A stretch of DNA of 64,000 nt from NCBI GenBank assembly GCA_965206675.1, contig CBDBKL010000008.1, positions 501,309 to 565,308 on the forward strand. Reading direction: 5' to 3'. The notes below the pieces were generated by a model. It saw only the letters and a list, made by a program, of their open reading frames with translations, was not told the origin of the DNA and made no database searches. A program made the position numbers and the translations under genes. Positions 44,866 through 54,278 of the stretch are shown piece after piece; positions within the stretch are counted from its first letter, which is position 1, and every line of letters begins with the position of its first letter. This DNA is from CBDBKL01 sp965206675 (lineage in GTDB: Bacteria > Bdellovibrionota > Bdellovibrionia > Bdellovibrionales > JAKFYE01).

Positions 44866-46014
44866 ATGATGGGAAAAGCGTTAAATACCAGTGCTAAAAC
44901 AGCTCTTGTTCTCTCTGGGGGAGGGGCCCGAGGGGCTTATCAAGTCGGTGTTCTTTCTGCCATTAGGGAGAGCATTGGAAAATCTTCTAGAGAGTGTCCT
45001 TTTGATGTACTGGTCGGTGTTAGTGCTGGCTCCATCAATGCGGGAGCACTCGCTGCAACAGCAGATAATTACCGTTTAAGTACTATGGTTTTGGAAAGAA
45101 TTTGGCGAAATATACAACCCGATCATGTTTTTCGTACAGATCTGAGATCTCTCAGTACAATTTCTATGAAGTGGATGAAAGATCTCTCTTTAGGGGGTGT
45201 TTTAGGGCGTACAGCACAGTCATTGTTAGATACAAGTCCACTTAAAAAGCTTTTAGCAGAAAATTTTCCTTTTCATCGTATAGAATCTATGATCGCCGAA
45301 GGGTATATTGAAGCTCTTGCGATTAGTGCAACGAATATTAGCACTACAAATTCTGTAACTTTTGTTCAAGATAAAGGGCAATTTCCAATTTGGAAAAGAT
45401 TTAAAAGAGCTTCTGAGAGAGCGCATATCGGTATTGATCATCTTATGGCTTCAAGTGCAGTTCCCATATTTTTTCCATCGGTTAAAGTAGGAGATCGTTA
45501 TTTTGCAGATGGGTGTTTAAGAAATGTTGCCCCTTTGAGTCCGGCAGTTCATTTGGGTGCGGATAAGATCTTTGCTATCAATGTACGAGCGCGTGAGAAA
45601 ATTGATGAAAGTAAAATAGCCCCTAAGTCTAAATCGGATATTGGAGAGACGGTGGGAGTTCTAATGAATGCTGTATTTATGGATGCTATAGATATGGATA
45701 TTGAGAGACTAAATCGTGTTAACGAAATCATGAAGTTTATTCCAGAATCAGAAATGGAGAAACACCAATGGAGGCCCATTCAGGTTATGTCCATTTCGCC
45801 TTCAGAAAATATTGCTGACATAGCTAGTGAATGTTCCCATAAGATTCCCTATGTTGTTCGGTATTTATTGAAAGGATTGGGAACGGAAAAAACAACAAAT
45901 AATATTGCAAGCTATATTCTTTTTGATTCTGAATTTTGTTCTCGCCTTATTAAGTTGGGCTATAAAGATGGAATAGCTCAGAAAGATAAAATTAAAGAGT
46001 TTTTTGATATTTAA
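44866..46014 (+). CDS. Patatin-like phospholipase
   Basis: A protein of 382 residues. The oxyanion-hole SGGGARGAYQVGVL, the nucleophile motif GVSAGS and the partner Asp in DGCLRNVAPL form the patatin Ser-Asp dyad; DG-C instead of the more usual DGG is a small variation. Patatins are lipid acyl hydrolases; in predators and pathogens some are exported, but no signal peptide is evident here and it may act on cell membranes or be released another way. ATGs at 44866 and 44869 are equivalent. It converges on fabI with one base between their ends. Confidence 0.9.
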   Translation: MMGKALNTSAKTALVLSGGGARGAYQVGVLSAIRESIGKSSRECPFDVLVGVSAGSINAGALAATADNYRLSTMVLERIWRNIQPDHVFRTDLRSLSTISMKWMKDLSLGGVLGRTAQSLLDTSPLKKLLAENFPFHRIESMIAEGYIEALAISATNISTTNSVTFVQDKGQFPIWKRFKRASERAHIGIDHLMASSAVPIFFPSVKVGDRYFADGCLRNVAPLSPAVHLGADKIFAINVRAREKIDESKIAPKSKSDIGETVGVLMNAVFMDAIDMDIERLNRVNEIMKFIPESEMEKHQWRPIQVMSISPSENIADIASECSHKIPYVVRYLLKGLGTEKTTNNIASYILFDSEFCSRLIKLGYKDGIAQKDKIKEFFDI

Positions 46015-46015
46015 G

Positions 46016-46786
46016 TTAACTCATAATATGTGCGCCGCTGTCGACATACAATGTTGTGCCTGTAATATGTGTTCCTCCGGGGCCGCACAGAAAAGCACCT
46101 AATTGTCCCACATCATCTGTAGAAATATTTTCTCTTAAGGGCACTTTTTCTTCCGCAGATTGTAACATAGATCGAAACCCTTTAATGCCTGCGGCAGCGA
46201 GTGTTTTTACAGGTCCTGCAGAAATAGCGTTGACGGTTATTTTAGAAGGACCCAAGTCATTGGCAAGATATCGAACGCAAGATTCGAGTGCGGCTTTAGC
46301 AACTCCCATAACATTGTAGTTGGGAACAACACGGTAAGCTCCCAAGTAAGATAATGTTAATATACACCCTCCATTTTTCATTAAAGGTTCTGAGTGTCGT
46401 GCGAGGTTTACCAATGAGTAGGCACTGATATCGAGTGCTTTTAAAAATCCAGATCGACTTGTATCAACAAAACGCCCTTCTAAATCTGTTCGCTCTGCAA
46501 AGGCAATGGAATGAACAAGAAAATCCAAGGAATCGAACTTTTTAGACCAGAGTTGAAATATATTTTCTACTTCTTTATCATTATCCACATCAAGTTTTTC
46601 AATAAATGGACTATTTATACTTTCTGCTAAAGTTCGCACTCTTCGTTCCATTTTTTCATTGAGATAAGTAAAACCAAGTTCGGCCCCTTGATCGTGAAGA
46701 TGACGTGCGATTCCCCAAGCTAGGCTTCGTTCGTTGGCAACGCCAACAATAAGTCCCTTTTTTCCCTTAAGTAATGAGTTTGTCAT
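46016..46786 (-). CDS. fabI: Enoyl-ACP reductase (NADH), FabI type
   Basis: About 256 residues from the ATG at 46786 (frame is open to 46843 but the extension has no counterpart in FabI). FabI reduces trans-2-enoyl-ACP in the last step of each fatty-acid elongation cycle. Seen: cofactor motif GLIVGVANERSLAWGIA, VHSIAF, the catalytic Tyr-x6-Lys as YNVMGVAKAAL, and the ISAGPVKTLAAAGI tail of the substrate loop. This FabI form is the triclosan-sensitive class. Confidence 0.95.
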   Translation of the reverse strand: MTNSLLKGKKGLIVGVANERSLAWGIARHLHDQGAELGFTYLNEKMERRVRTLAESINSPFIEKLDVDNDKEVENIFQLWSKKFDSLDFLVHSIAFAERTDLEGRFVDTSRSGFLKALDISAYSLVNLARHSEPLMKNGGCILTLSYLGAYRVVPNYNVMGVAKAALESCVRYLANDLGPSKITVNAISAGPVKTLAAAGIKGFRSMLQSAEEKVPLRENISTDDVGQLGAFLCGPGGTHITGTTLYVDSGAHIMS

Positions 46787-46898
46787 AGGCCTATAATAGC
46801 GTGAGAATATTTTTGATTCAACTATGATATTTATTATCTCCAATGGCTTATTAGGCTTGTTATTTATATTGAACTTATTTTCAGGATGGATAGTGATA

Positions 46899-47939
46899 TC
46901 ATTCTGTTGTGAATCGGTTTATTAAATAGGCTAAAATCAGAATTTGTGGGAGTGTTACAAGAGGTAAAAACAGAGCTATTTTCCAAGACTTCATGTGTTC
47001 TTTTATAGACATCACTTCTGTATAATCTGTAGAAACCCCAGCCATTAAAAAGGCAAAGCCGTTTCCAGGGGATTGTCCTAAGCGTAAGATATCTGATGCA
47101 ATGGGTGCTGAGCCCTCAGAGCACACTTCTAGTACCGTAGCAAGAACAAGGGTGAGAGATAAACCCAATAGAGTTGGACCTAAAAATTCTTTAAAAAGTT
47201 CAGGAGTTAAAAGTATACGTAAGATACTAGCTAGAATCATTCCAATAAATATCCATTTAAGAATCATTTTAGAATCTTTAAGTCCGTCTTTAATAATTTG
47301 CAGAATAATAGATTTTGTAAGCTTGAATTTTTTTAGACGAGCCTTTGACTCTTCCCAAACTTTAAAATCATTATCTATTTTTGTTTCATAAGGATTTGGT
47401 GGTAAAATATTTTTTTCAACAAGAGTGTCAAAAATAAAGCCCGATATAATGGCAATCACAGCAGACAGTGCCATAAAGGTTAAGGTCCAAAACCAACCAA
47501 TCAGACTAATGAGAATAATAGTCAGAGATATAGAATTCCAAGGGCTTGCAATGAGAAAGGCCATAACCTGTCCGAGTTTGGCTCCTCTTTCATAAAATTT
47601 CATTCCAATAAAAAGAATTCCGTGACTGCAGAGATCAAAAAGCAATCCTCCGATAGTGGCCTTTAAGATTCCTTTGACTTTGTTATTGGAACTCAATGCT
47701 GCAGTGGTGATATCACGTGGTATAAGTCCAAGAATGCCTACGAAAATAATTCCCAACGCTAAGCCTATCCACATTTCGTTTATCAATTCAAAATGTGTGT
47801 GGACAAAAGTTTTAAGAATTCCATTGATATTATCGTGGAAAAATAAAGAGAGTATATAGGAGAAAGCCACAATAAGTAAGGGTCCCCAAAAGAAATAATC
47901 TGTTTTGTTCTTTGAACAGTGAGTGTGTTGTGTAGACAT
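46899..47939 (-). CDS. Permease of the DUF318/ArsP_1 type
   Basis: A protein of 346 residues with about eight membrane helices. After a His-rich start (MSTQHTHCSKNK), the motif SHGILFIGMKFYERGAKLGQVMAF and SEGSAPIASDILRL identify the permease family related to ArsP and to SO_0444-type metal exporters. The exact substrate is unknown; heavy-metal efflux is likely. Its start overlaps the stop of the TerC-like gene (TAATG), so they are translated together. Confidence 0.8.
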   Translation of the reverse strand: MSTQHTHCSKNKTDYFFWGPLLIVAFSYILSLFFHDNINGILKTFVHTHFELINEMWIGLALGIIFVGILGLIPRDITTAALSSNNKVKGILKATIGGLLFDLCSHGILFIGMKFYERGAKLGQVMAFLIASPWNSISLTIILISLIGWFWTLTFMALSAVIAIISGFIFDTLVEKNILPPNPYETKIDNDFKVWEESKARLKKFKLTKSIILQIIKDGLKDSKMILKWIFIGMILASILRILLTPELFKEFLGPTLLGLSLTLVLATVLEVCSEGSAPIASDILRLGQSPGNGFAFLMAGVSTDYTEVMSIKEHMKSWKIALFLPLVTLPQILILAYLINRFTTE

Positions 47940-48628
47940 TAGATCCCCATTTTGTTTGTGTATTTTTTCTTCAAAAATTCGATAGTTAAAGCAAACACCA
48001 TTGCAAAATAGACATAGCCACGATCAAAGTGGGAATCGAATCCTTCAGCAACAAGTAAAACACCAATGAGTATAAGGAAGGAAAGGGCTAAGATTTTAAT
48101 TCCAGGATTGTTTTTTACAAAGCGAGCTATGGCATCAGCAAAAATAATCATAACAATGATAGATACAATAACGGCAGTGACCATGACCCAAAGCTCATTG
48201 GCCAAACCTACTGCTGTGAGCACAGAATCAAGGGAGAAAATCATGTCGAAGATAATAATTTGGATAAGAACAGATTTCATAGTTGTGTGAGTGGCCTTTT
48301 GTTTTTCGTGGTGATGGTGAACAAATTCATAAATTTCTGATGTGGCTTTTGCTATAAGGAAAAGACCTCCAGTTAATAAAATAAGATCTCTAGTGGAAAA
48401 GGACTGTTCAAAAATTTCAAGAATGGGTGTGGTCAGTTGAGTGAGCCATGCCACTGTGGCAAGAAGGAGGATGCGAAAGATAAGTGCGAGAAATAAACCG
48501 AGGCGTCGAGCTTTAGCTTGTTGTTCTGGTGGAAGTTTTTCAGTAAGGATGGCCAGGAGAACAATGTTGTCAATTCCAAGAACAATCTCTAATGCAGTCA
48601 GTGTCAGTAAGCTGATAAAGATATCCAT
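47939..48628 (-). CDS. TerC/Alx family integral membrane protein
   Basis: A protein of 229 residues with about seven helices. LEIVLGIDNIVLLAIL near the start and IFDMIFSLDSVLTAVGL in the middle are the family signatures with the membrane Asp residues that may bind metal. Family members export manganese or resist tellurite. Coupled to the permease of the next gene by overlap, the pair suggests a small metal-export unit. Confidence 0.88.
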   Translation of the reverse strand: MDIFISLLTLTALEIVLGIDNIVLLAILTEKLPPEQQAKARRLGLFLALIFRILLLATVAWLTQLTTPILEIFEQSFSTRDLILLTGGLFLIAKATSEIYEFVHHHHEKQKATHTTMKSVLIQIIIFDMIFSLDSVLTAVGLANELWVMVTAVIVSIIVMIIFADAIARFVKNNPGIKILALSFLILIGVLLVAEGFDSHFDRGYVYFAMVFALTIEFLKKKYTNKMGI

Positions 48629-48688
48629 TAATGTCTATTTTTCCAGGAGAGTGAGGGATAGTCTATAGAAGAAATGAATTTAATGTGT

Positions 48689-51046
48689 TTAAGAGAAACA
48701 GGAGAGATCATTCCCCTTATTCGAGTTCTGTGCTTTTTCAAATTGTCTTATTTGCTCTTCAGCTTCTTCTATTTGTGACTTGGACATCTTTTGTTCTAAG
48801 CGAGTTAACATCTCTTCAGGGCGTGACGGTTCTAAGAAAAGTTCATTCTCTGTGGGTATATCTTCTTGATCTTTAGTTAGGAATAACCACTGATAAGCTT
48901 TGATATTATAATCAGGATCATTCAGACCCAGATTATAATATACAGCCCCGGCTTTATATTGAGCTACAACTGAACCCTCCTTTGCGTCTTGCTCATACCA
49001 GTAGGCACTTTGTTTATAGTCGGGTAATTCTCCCATGATGTACAGATCTCCTAGGGGTGTGTAGGCATGTACAAGTCCCTGTTCGGCCGCCTTTTTAGTC
49101 CAATGAATAGCCAGTTTAAGATCTTCAGGGACACCATCACCGTCGTGATACATAATTCCAAGATTAAATTGTGCCTCTGCCCAACCTTGTTCGGCGGCTA
49201 ATTTTGTCCAATACGCCGCTTTTTCATAATTCTGATTTTGGTAATGCTTTATTCCAGCTCTATATTGTGCAACGGGTAGCTCCTGTTCGGCTGACAGTTC
49301 AAACCAATAGAGGGCTAGTTCGTCACTTTGAGCAATACCCTTTTCACTGTCATACATATTTCCAACGTTAAATTGCGCCACCGCTAAACCTTGCTTCGCT
49401 GCCAGTACAAACCAGCGAAAAGCTTCTTCGTAACTTTGAAGAATATCTTTGTTTCCCGAATGGTACATGGTTCCGAGATTAAATTGCGCTTCTGCTGAAC
49501 CCTGCTTAGCTGCTAGCTCAAGCCAATAAAGAGCTTGTTTGTAATCCTGAGTAACTCCCCTTTCACCAAGGTTATACATAATTCCTAATTGGAGTTGAGC
49601 CTCTGGATTTCCTCCTTTGGCCGATTGCTCCAGCCAATAAATACCTTTCTTGTGATTTCGAGTAACACCGTCTCCCTCAAGGTAAATAATCCCAAGAAAC
49701 AATTGAGATCTTAAAGAACCCTGTCTGGCAGCTTGTTCATACCAATAGAGGGCTTTTTTATAATCTTGTGTTACTATCTCGCCACGGTGATAGATGACTG
49801 CAAGATTGAATTGCGCCTGTTTCATTCCATTTTTCGCAGCCTGTTCATACCAATAGAGGGCTTGTTTATAACTTCGAGTAACACCCCGAGCATGATAATA
49901 TAGAAGCCCAAGTTGATATTGTGCCTCTGGTAAATCTTGTTTGGCCGCTTTCTCATACCAATGAAAAGCTCTCTGATAACTTTGTTCAACTCCAGCCCCC
50001 TTCTCATACAGAAGCCCAAGATTAAATTTGGCTGCTGCTAAACCTTGCTTCGCTGCCAGTTCAAACCAGCGGAAAGCTTCTTCATAATTTAAACTTTGAT
50101 AGTGTCGTATCCCCATTTTATATTGAGCTTCTGCCAATTCTGAGTTGGCGGCCTGTTCAAGGTAGTGGGTAGCCTGTTTTTGATCTTTGGGTATATCGCC
50201 TAATCCGGTTTCATATATTTCTGAAAGATTGAATTGGGCCTTGGGAAAATTTTGTTGGGCAGCCTCTTCAATCCAGTGAAGAGCTTCTTTATAATCTTGA
50301 GGAACACCATTTCCAGAAAGATACATTTTACCTAAAACATTTTGAAGTTCTGGATATCCTCGCTTGGCAAAAGCTTGGATACGTTCGACAAATTCTTCTT
50401 TGGGAAAAGCGTCTCCTGCGGCATACATTTCTCCCAAAGCTTCTAGCCCGGATAAGTAATTCAGTTTGGCTATTTCTTCATACAGGGAGGCAGCTCTTGC
50501 ATGATGTGGGTCAACGCCCTGTCCATAATAATACATTGTTGCCAGCATGAATTTGGCTTCTAAGAAACCTTGTTCCGCTGCCTTTTCATACCACTGAAAG
50601 GCTTCTTTATAGCTTTGTGTGATGCCACCTTCACCGTCGTAGTATAGAGATCCAATGTTATATTGAGCTTCAGGTAAATTGTATTTGGCAGCCTCTAGGT
50701 ACCAGTAAAGGGCTTGTTTATAATCTTGCTCGACCCCTAGTCCGTCCTCATATAGAGAGCCCAGAGCATTTTGAGATTTTATAAATCCTTGCTTTGCAGC
50801 CTTTTCATACCAAATGAAGGCCTGTTGGTAGGCTGAGGGAATACCCATTTTGCCAATTCGATAATATATATTTCCAATAATGTGTTGGATAAGGAGTGGA
50901 GTTTCCTGAATTGAAACTTTATGATCCTGAGGAGCCTCTTGAGCATGAAGAGAAAGGGAAAATAGTAAATAGAAAAGAAATGCTGTTAATTTCATATTAT
51001 TTTTAATAAAGGTCTTTAAGGGCTGTTTCTTGTATCTTATTGACAT
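48689..51046 (-). CDS. Exported protein of about 20 Sel1-like repeats
   Basis: A protein of 785 residues; an inner start at 50995 gives a compact signal peptide (MKLTAFLFYLLFSLSLHAQ) but the upstream GTG/ATG region with GGAG allows the longer form. Nearly the whole mature protein is Sel1 repeats of 36 residues with LYWYEQAAKQGxAEAQFNLG-type consensus, about 20 of them. Repeat identity at DNA level suggests amplification by duplication. The C-terminus has a charged helix. Sel1 proteins work as adaptors or, in intracellular bacteria, as host-interaction proteins. Confidence 0.88.
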   Translation of the reverse strand: MSIRYKKQPLKTFIKNNMKLTAFLFYLLFSLSLHAQEAPQDHKVSIQETPLLIQHIIGNIYYRIGKMGIPSAYQQAFIWYEKAAKQGFIKSQNALGSLYEDGLGVEQDYKQALYWYLEAAKYNLPEAQYNIGSLYYDGEGGITQSYKEAFQWYEKAAEQGFLEAKFMLATMYYYGQGVDPHHARAASLYEEIAKLNYLSGLEALGEMYAAGDAFPKEEFVERIQAFAKRGYPELQNVLGKMYLSGNGVPQDYKEALHWIEEAAQQNFPKAQFNLSEIYETGLGDIPKDQKQATHYLEQAANSELAEAQYKMGIRHYQSLNYEEAFRWFELAAKQGLAAAKFNLGLLYEKGAGVEQSYQRAFHWYEKAAKQDLPEAQYQLGLLYYHARGVTRSYKQALYWYEQAAKNGMKQAQFNLAVIYHRGEIVTQDYKKALYWYEQAARQGSLRSQLFLGIIYLEGDGVTRNHKKGIYWLEQSAKGGNPEAQLQLGIMYNLGERGVTQDYKQALYWLELAAKQGSAEAQFNLGTMYHSGNKDILQSYEEAFRWFVLAAKQGLAVAQFNVGNMYDSEKGIAQSDELALYWFELSAEQELPVAQYRAGIKHYQNQNYEKAAYWTKLAAEQGWAEAQFNLGIMYHDGDGVPEDLKLAIHWTKKAAEQGLVHAYTPLGDLYIMGELPDYKQSAYWYEQDAKEGSVVAQYKAGAVYYNLGLNDPDYNIKAYQWLFLTKDQEDIPTENELFLEPSRPEEMLTRLEQKMSKSQIEEAEEQIRQFEKAQNSNKGNDLSCFS

Positions 51047-51559
51047 GGATGCCGTGTTACTCCTTGTTACGCTTTATTCATCTTAATAGTGAGGGAGTAA
51101 AAAATAGCCTCATTTCTGGTTAGGGGTACAAACAAGTGTAATCTTTAAAGTACTACTATCATTAAAGTCTCTGTTTGTTTAAGATAGAGTTTCAAAAAGA
51201 AAATAAAAGGACATCAAGAATAAAAATATTTTCCAAAAAGAAGTAAAAACATGTAAGTTTTGCAATTGTAGTTTTTAAAGGATATATTTTTTTCCTTAGG
51301 AGTGAGAGCGATTTAGAGATGTAGGCTCATATAAATCAAATTTAGAGAGCTAGTTCTTTCTTTTATCATAATGATGCGCTTTATATAGTGAATATATGAA
51401 AGGGTTTAAGTCTTATAGTAAAAACGTTATACTTGGATAGTCATCTAGAGGGCTGATGGGAGTTGGTTTTACATATAGGGCTGCCCTTGGTTTTTGGAAA
51501 TTCTCTAGGGTAAGGTTTTTGAAACTTAATTTGCTTTTGGTAAGTGAGGAGGGGTGCTT
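51047..51559. other. 510-bp AT-rich gap between the Sel1 gene and rmuC
   Basis: No gene, tRNA or clear hairpin seen. Several short frames on both strands lack ribosome sites. It must hold the promoters for both divergent genes; TATAGTGAATATATG near 51387-51400 is only a weak candidate -10 region for rmuC. Confidence 0.35.
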
Positions 51560-52990
51560 ATGGAAATGATTGTTATAGGTATTATTGTGGCTGTTGCTGC
51601 AGGTCTTGTTATAGGAAAAGTCGTTTTTGCTCCTCAAAGTACAAATGGAAAAAGTGAAAACAAAGAACTGAAGAAACAAAAAGATCAATTGCAAAATGAA
51701 AATATTGAATTGCGAGAACAAAGAAGCCGTTTGGAAACGGAAAAGGAGTCTTTACAGGAAAATCTTAAAAAAATAGAGGGTGAAAATAAAGAGTTGTGGG
51801 AACAAAAAAATCAACTGCAAAATGACAATGTTGAGTTAAGAGAACAAAGAAGCCACTTACAGACAGAAAATAAATCTTTAAAGAGCAGGGAGACAGAAGT
51901 CAAAGAGAGTGTAAAGCTTTATGCGGAGGAACTATTAAAAACAACGGCTTCTGATTTTAAGAAAACTCAAGACCAAACAATGAAAGATATTGTCTCACCA
52001 CTTCATCAACAATTAAAAGACTTTGAACAAAAAATTGAAAATCAAGAAGGGCAAAGAATAGCGCAGACCACAGATTTAAAAAAAGAACTGGAACAAGTCA
52101 TTAAGTTAAACGCGAAACTTTCTGATGATGCAGAGGGATTGACTAAGGCTCTTAAGGGAGATCAAAAAGCTCAGGGCAATTGGGGAGAGATGATTCTAAG
52201 GAAAGTTTTGGAGTCTTCTGGGCTTAGAGAGGGGGAAGAATTTGTTGAACAATCCACACAAAAGGATGCCGAAGGTAATAAGCAACGGCCAGATTTTTTG
52301 ATTAATCTTCCAGATAAAAAGCATTTGATTATTGATTCCAAGGTTTCTCTTGTGGCCTATGATAAATTTGTTAACGCAGACAATGAACAAGGTCAGTCGA
52401 ACTTCTTAAAAGAACATATTAACTCTGTGAAACGACATATTGAGGATCTTGCTAAGAAACACTATTATTCCAGTAACGATGTCAATTCCCCAGAATTTGT
52501 TTTTCTTTTTATGGGCGTGGAACCTGCGTTGATTATGGCCAGCAGGGAGGATAAAAATTTATTTTCATATGCTTGGGAGAAAAAGATTATATTGGTTAGT
52601 CCGTCCCTTCTTTTATCTTCATTGAAATGTGCCGCCAGTGTTTGGAATCTTGAGAGGCAGAATAAAAATACTCAGACAATCGCAAAAGAAGCTGGCAAGC
52701 TTTACGATAAGTTTGTTGGTTTTTTAGATTCTCTTGAGGGGATAGGGAAAAATATTGATGAGGCAAAAGCGAGTTATGATAAAGCCAAGAATCAGTTGGC
52801 AATAGGTAAGGGCAATTTAATTCGTAAGGTACAAACAATTAAAAAACTGGGTGCTCCAACAAAAAAAGAAATAAGTTCGGATTGGGATACAGAGGGTGTT
52901 TTAGATAAATCTTTAAATGAAGATGACAAAAAAGAACTCACAAAGAGTAATGGTGATGAAAAACTGCTGGAGGGTTCTTTAAATAATTAA
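51560..52990 (+). CDS. rmuC: DNA recombination protein RmuC
   Basis: About 476 residues from the ATG at 51560, which has AGGAGGGG five bases upstream. A membrane helix is at the very N-terminus, then a coiled coil with a ~42-residue tandem duplication (ENKELKKQKDQLQNENIELR and ENKELWEQKNQLQNDNVELR). The RmuC domain follows with DQKAQGNWGEMILRKVLES, RPDFLINLPDKKHLIIDSKVS and VEPALIMAS. RmuC is related to PD-(D/E)XK nucleases and limits inversions at short inverted repeats. Confidence 0.93.
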   Translation: MEMIVIGIIVAVAAGLVIGKVVFAPQSTNGKSENKELKKQKDQLQNENIELREQRSRLETEKESLQENLKKIEGENKELWEQKNQLQNDNVELREQRSHLQTENKSLKSRETEVKESVKLYAEELLKTTASDFKKTQDQTMKDIVSPLHQQLKDFEQKIENQEGQRIAQTTDLKKELEQVIKLNAKLSDDAEGLTKALKGDQKAQGNWGEMILRKVLESSGLREGEEFVEQSTQKDAEGNKQRPDFLINLPDKKHLIIDSKVSLVAYDKFVNADNEQGQSNFLKEHINSVKRHIEDLAKKHYYSSNDVNSPEFVFLFMGVEPALIMASREDKNLFSYAWEKKIILVSPSLLLSSLKCAASVWNLERQNKNTQTIAKEAGKLYDKFVGFLDSLEGIGKNIDEAKASYDKAKNQLAIGKGNLIRKVQTIKKLGAPTKKEISSDWDTEGVLDKSLNEDDKKELTKSNGDEKLLEGSLNN

Positions 52991-53016
52991 AAAGTATTGA
53001 ATGAATTTTTTAAAAA

Positions 53017-53997
53017 CTAATCATAACATCCACCTATTTTTAGTTTGGTATTTCCTTGAGTTGACTGATTAGATGCTGATCTCGTCGCCCGTATCAATTC
53101 TTTAAGTACTGACGAATGCACTTCACTTCTTTGTGTTTCAAGAATATCTACAGGGGTCTTTCCAGCTTTGTTTTTAATAGTTGGGTCGGCCCCTTTTCTA
53201 ATAAGGTAAGATATTGGAATTCCTCTACCTTGAAATACTGCTATTAAACTACTTCCACTGAATATATTAGGATTATTTGCCGCAAAATGTAAAAAAGTGT
53301 TTCCTCTAGAATCTTTCATCGTATTGACATCAGAACCAAGGATATCAATAAAAGAGTATAAATTAGTTCTTGCCCCTCTCTCTAAAGCTCTAAATAAATT
53401 GTCAACTTGCACTGGTTCCAGAATCTTACCTTGACGTAATTGTTCAATATTTGCATCAAGAAGCCCTTGGAAATAACTAGAAGGCTCTCCTCTTGTAGCC
53501 TTTACCAGTTCTCCAAAAATCCATGCTGGTATGTTTTCTCTGTTTGAATCAGCAATATCCAAAACTGTTTCCCCGAGATTATTTTTAAGAGTGGGATTAG
53601 ATTTTTCAATTAAATATGAAAGAAGAAATCCGTCAAATATCCTCTTACCCGTTGGTGCGATTCCTCTCTGCGATACGGCCCAATGGAGAAGATTATTTCC
53701 ATTGGAATCTTTAATCGTCGTATTTCTTGAAAAAGTGACATGATCAACAAGATCGTAAAAACTGTACGAAGTGGTGGGTTTTGCTCCGTTCTCTAAAGCT
53801 CTAAACAAGTTATCAACTTCCTTTGGTTCTAAATCTTTGCCAGAAGCTACTTCCCTCATAATTTTATCAAATTCCCTTTGAGCGTAGTGGCGCAGCTCAT
53901 TAATCTCAAGAGCTTCTTGACTATAAAGTGGAAAAGAAAAACAAAGGGCGATAGTCAGACTTACATAAAAGAAAATATTCATTTTATATGATGTCAT
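53017..53997 (-). CDS. Exported ankyrin-like protein with internal duplication
   Basis: A protein of 326 residues with a signal peptide ending FPLYSQ. Two ~140-residue modules are clearly related: the first begins LEPKEVDNLFRALENGAKP, the second LEPVQVDNLFRALERGART; each contains DS-GN-(N/T)-LH-A and NPTLKNNLGETVLDI / DPTIKNKAGKTPVDI ankyrin-like turns. The C-terminus ends GGCYD, similar to the SGCYGI end of the protease at 57.3 kb. Probably an extracytoplasmic binding protein. Upstream lie phased direct repeats (54191-54220). Confidence 0.8.
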   Translation of the reverse strand: MTSYKMNIFFYVSLTIALCFSFPLYSQEALEINELRHYAQREFDKIMREVASGKDLEPKEVDNLFRALENGAKPTTSYSFYDLVDHVTFSRNTTIKDSNGNNLLHWAVSQRGIAPTGKRIFDGFLLSYLIEKSNPTLKNNLGETVLDIADSNRENIPAWIFGELVKATRGEPSSYFQGLLDANIEQLRQGKILEPVQVDNLFRALERGARTNLYSFIDILGSDVNTMKDSRGNTFLHFAANNPNIFSGSSLIAVFQGRGIPISYLIRKGADPTIKNKAGKTPVDILETQRSEVHSSVLKELIRATRSASNQSTQGNTKLKIGGCYD

Positions 53998-54190
53998 AAT
54001 TCCTAACCTCTTTTAACTTGTGTAACGCTATATATTTTTTAATAAAAATTAATATAATCTTGATTCAAAGCAATTCTAAGACCAAATGTTATGTGGTATA
54101 TCCCTGCTCTTTGTTTTCTAAGTAAAATTGGCTATTTAAATTAATTCTTAAATAACTTTTTAATTCTTTGTAAAGATCTTTTTTCTGACA

Positions 54191-54220
54191 AAAAGGGTCA
54201 TTAGTGTTTTAAAAGGGTCA
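54191..54220. repeat. Phased direct repeat AAAAGGGTCA (20-bp period)
   Basis: AAAAGGGTCA occurs exactly at 54191-54200 and 54211-54220, so the two copies are 20 bp apart, close to two helical turns. On the minus strand, where the gene starting at 53997 is transcribed, this reads TGACCCTTTT twice, about 195-225 bp before the start. The layout suits a dimeric activator or repressor site. Confidence 0.5.
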
Positions 54221-54278
54221 CTCATGAGTATCTTTAAATTCTAAAAATCTCCCAGATTCTTTGCTTTTCAAATTTTTG

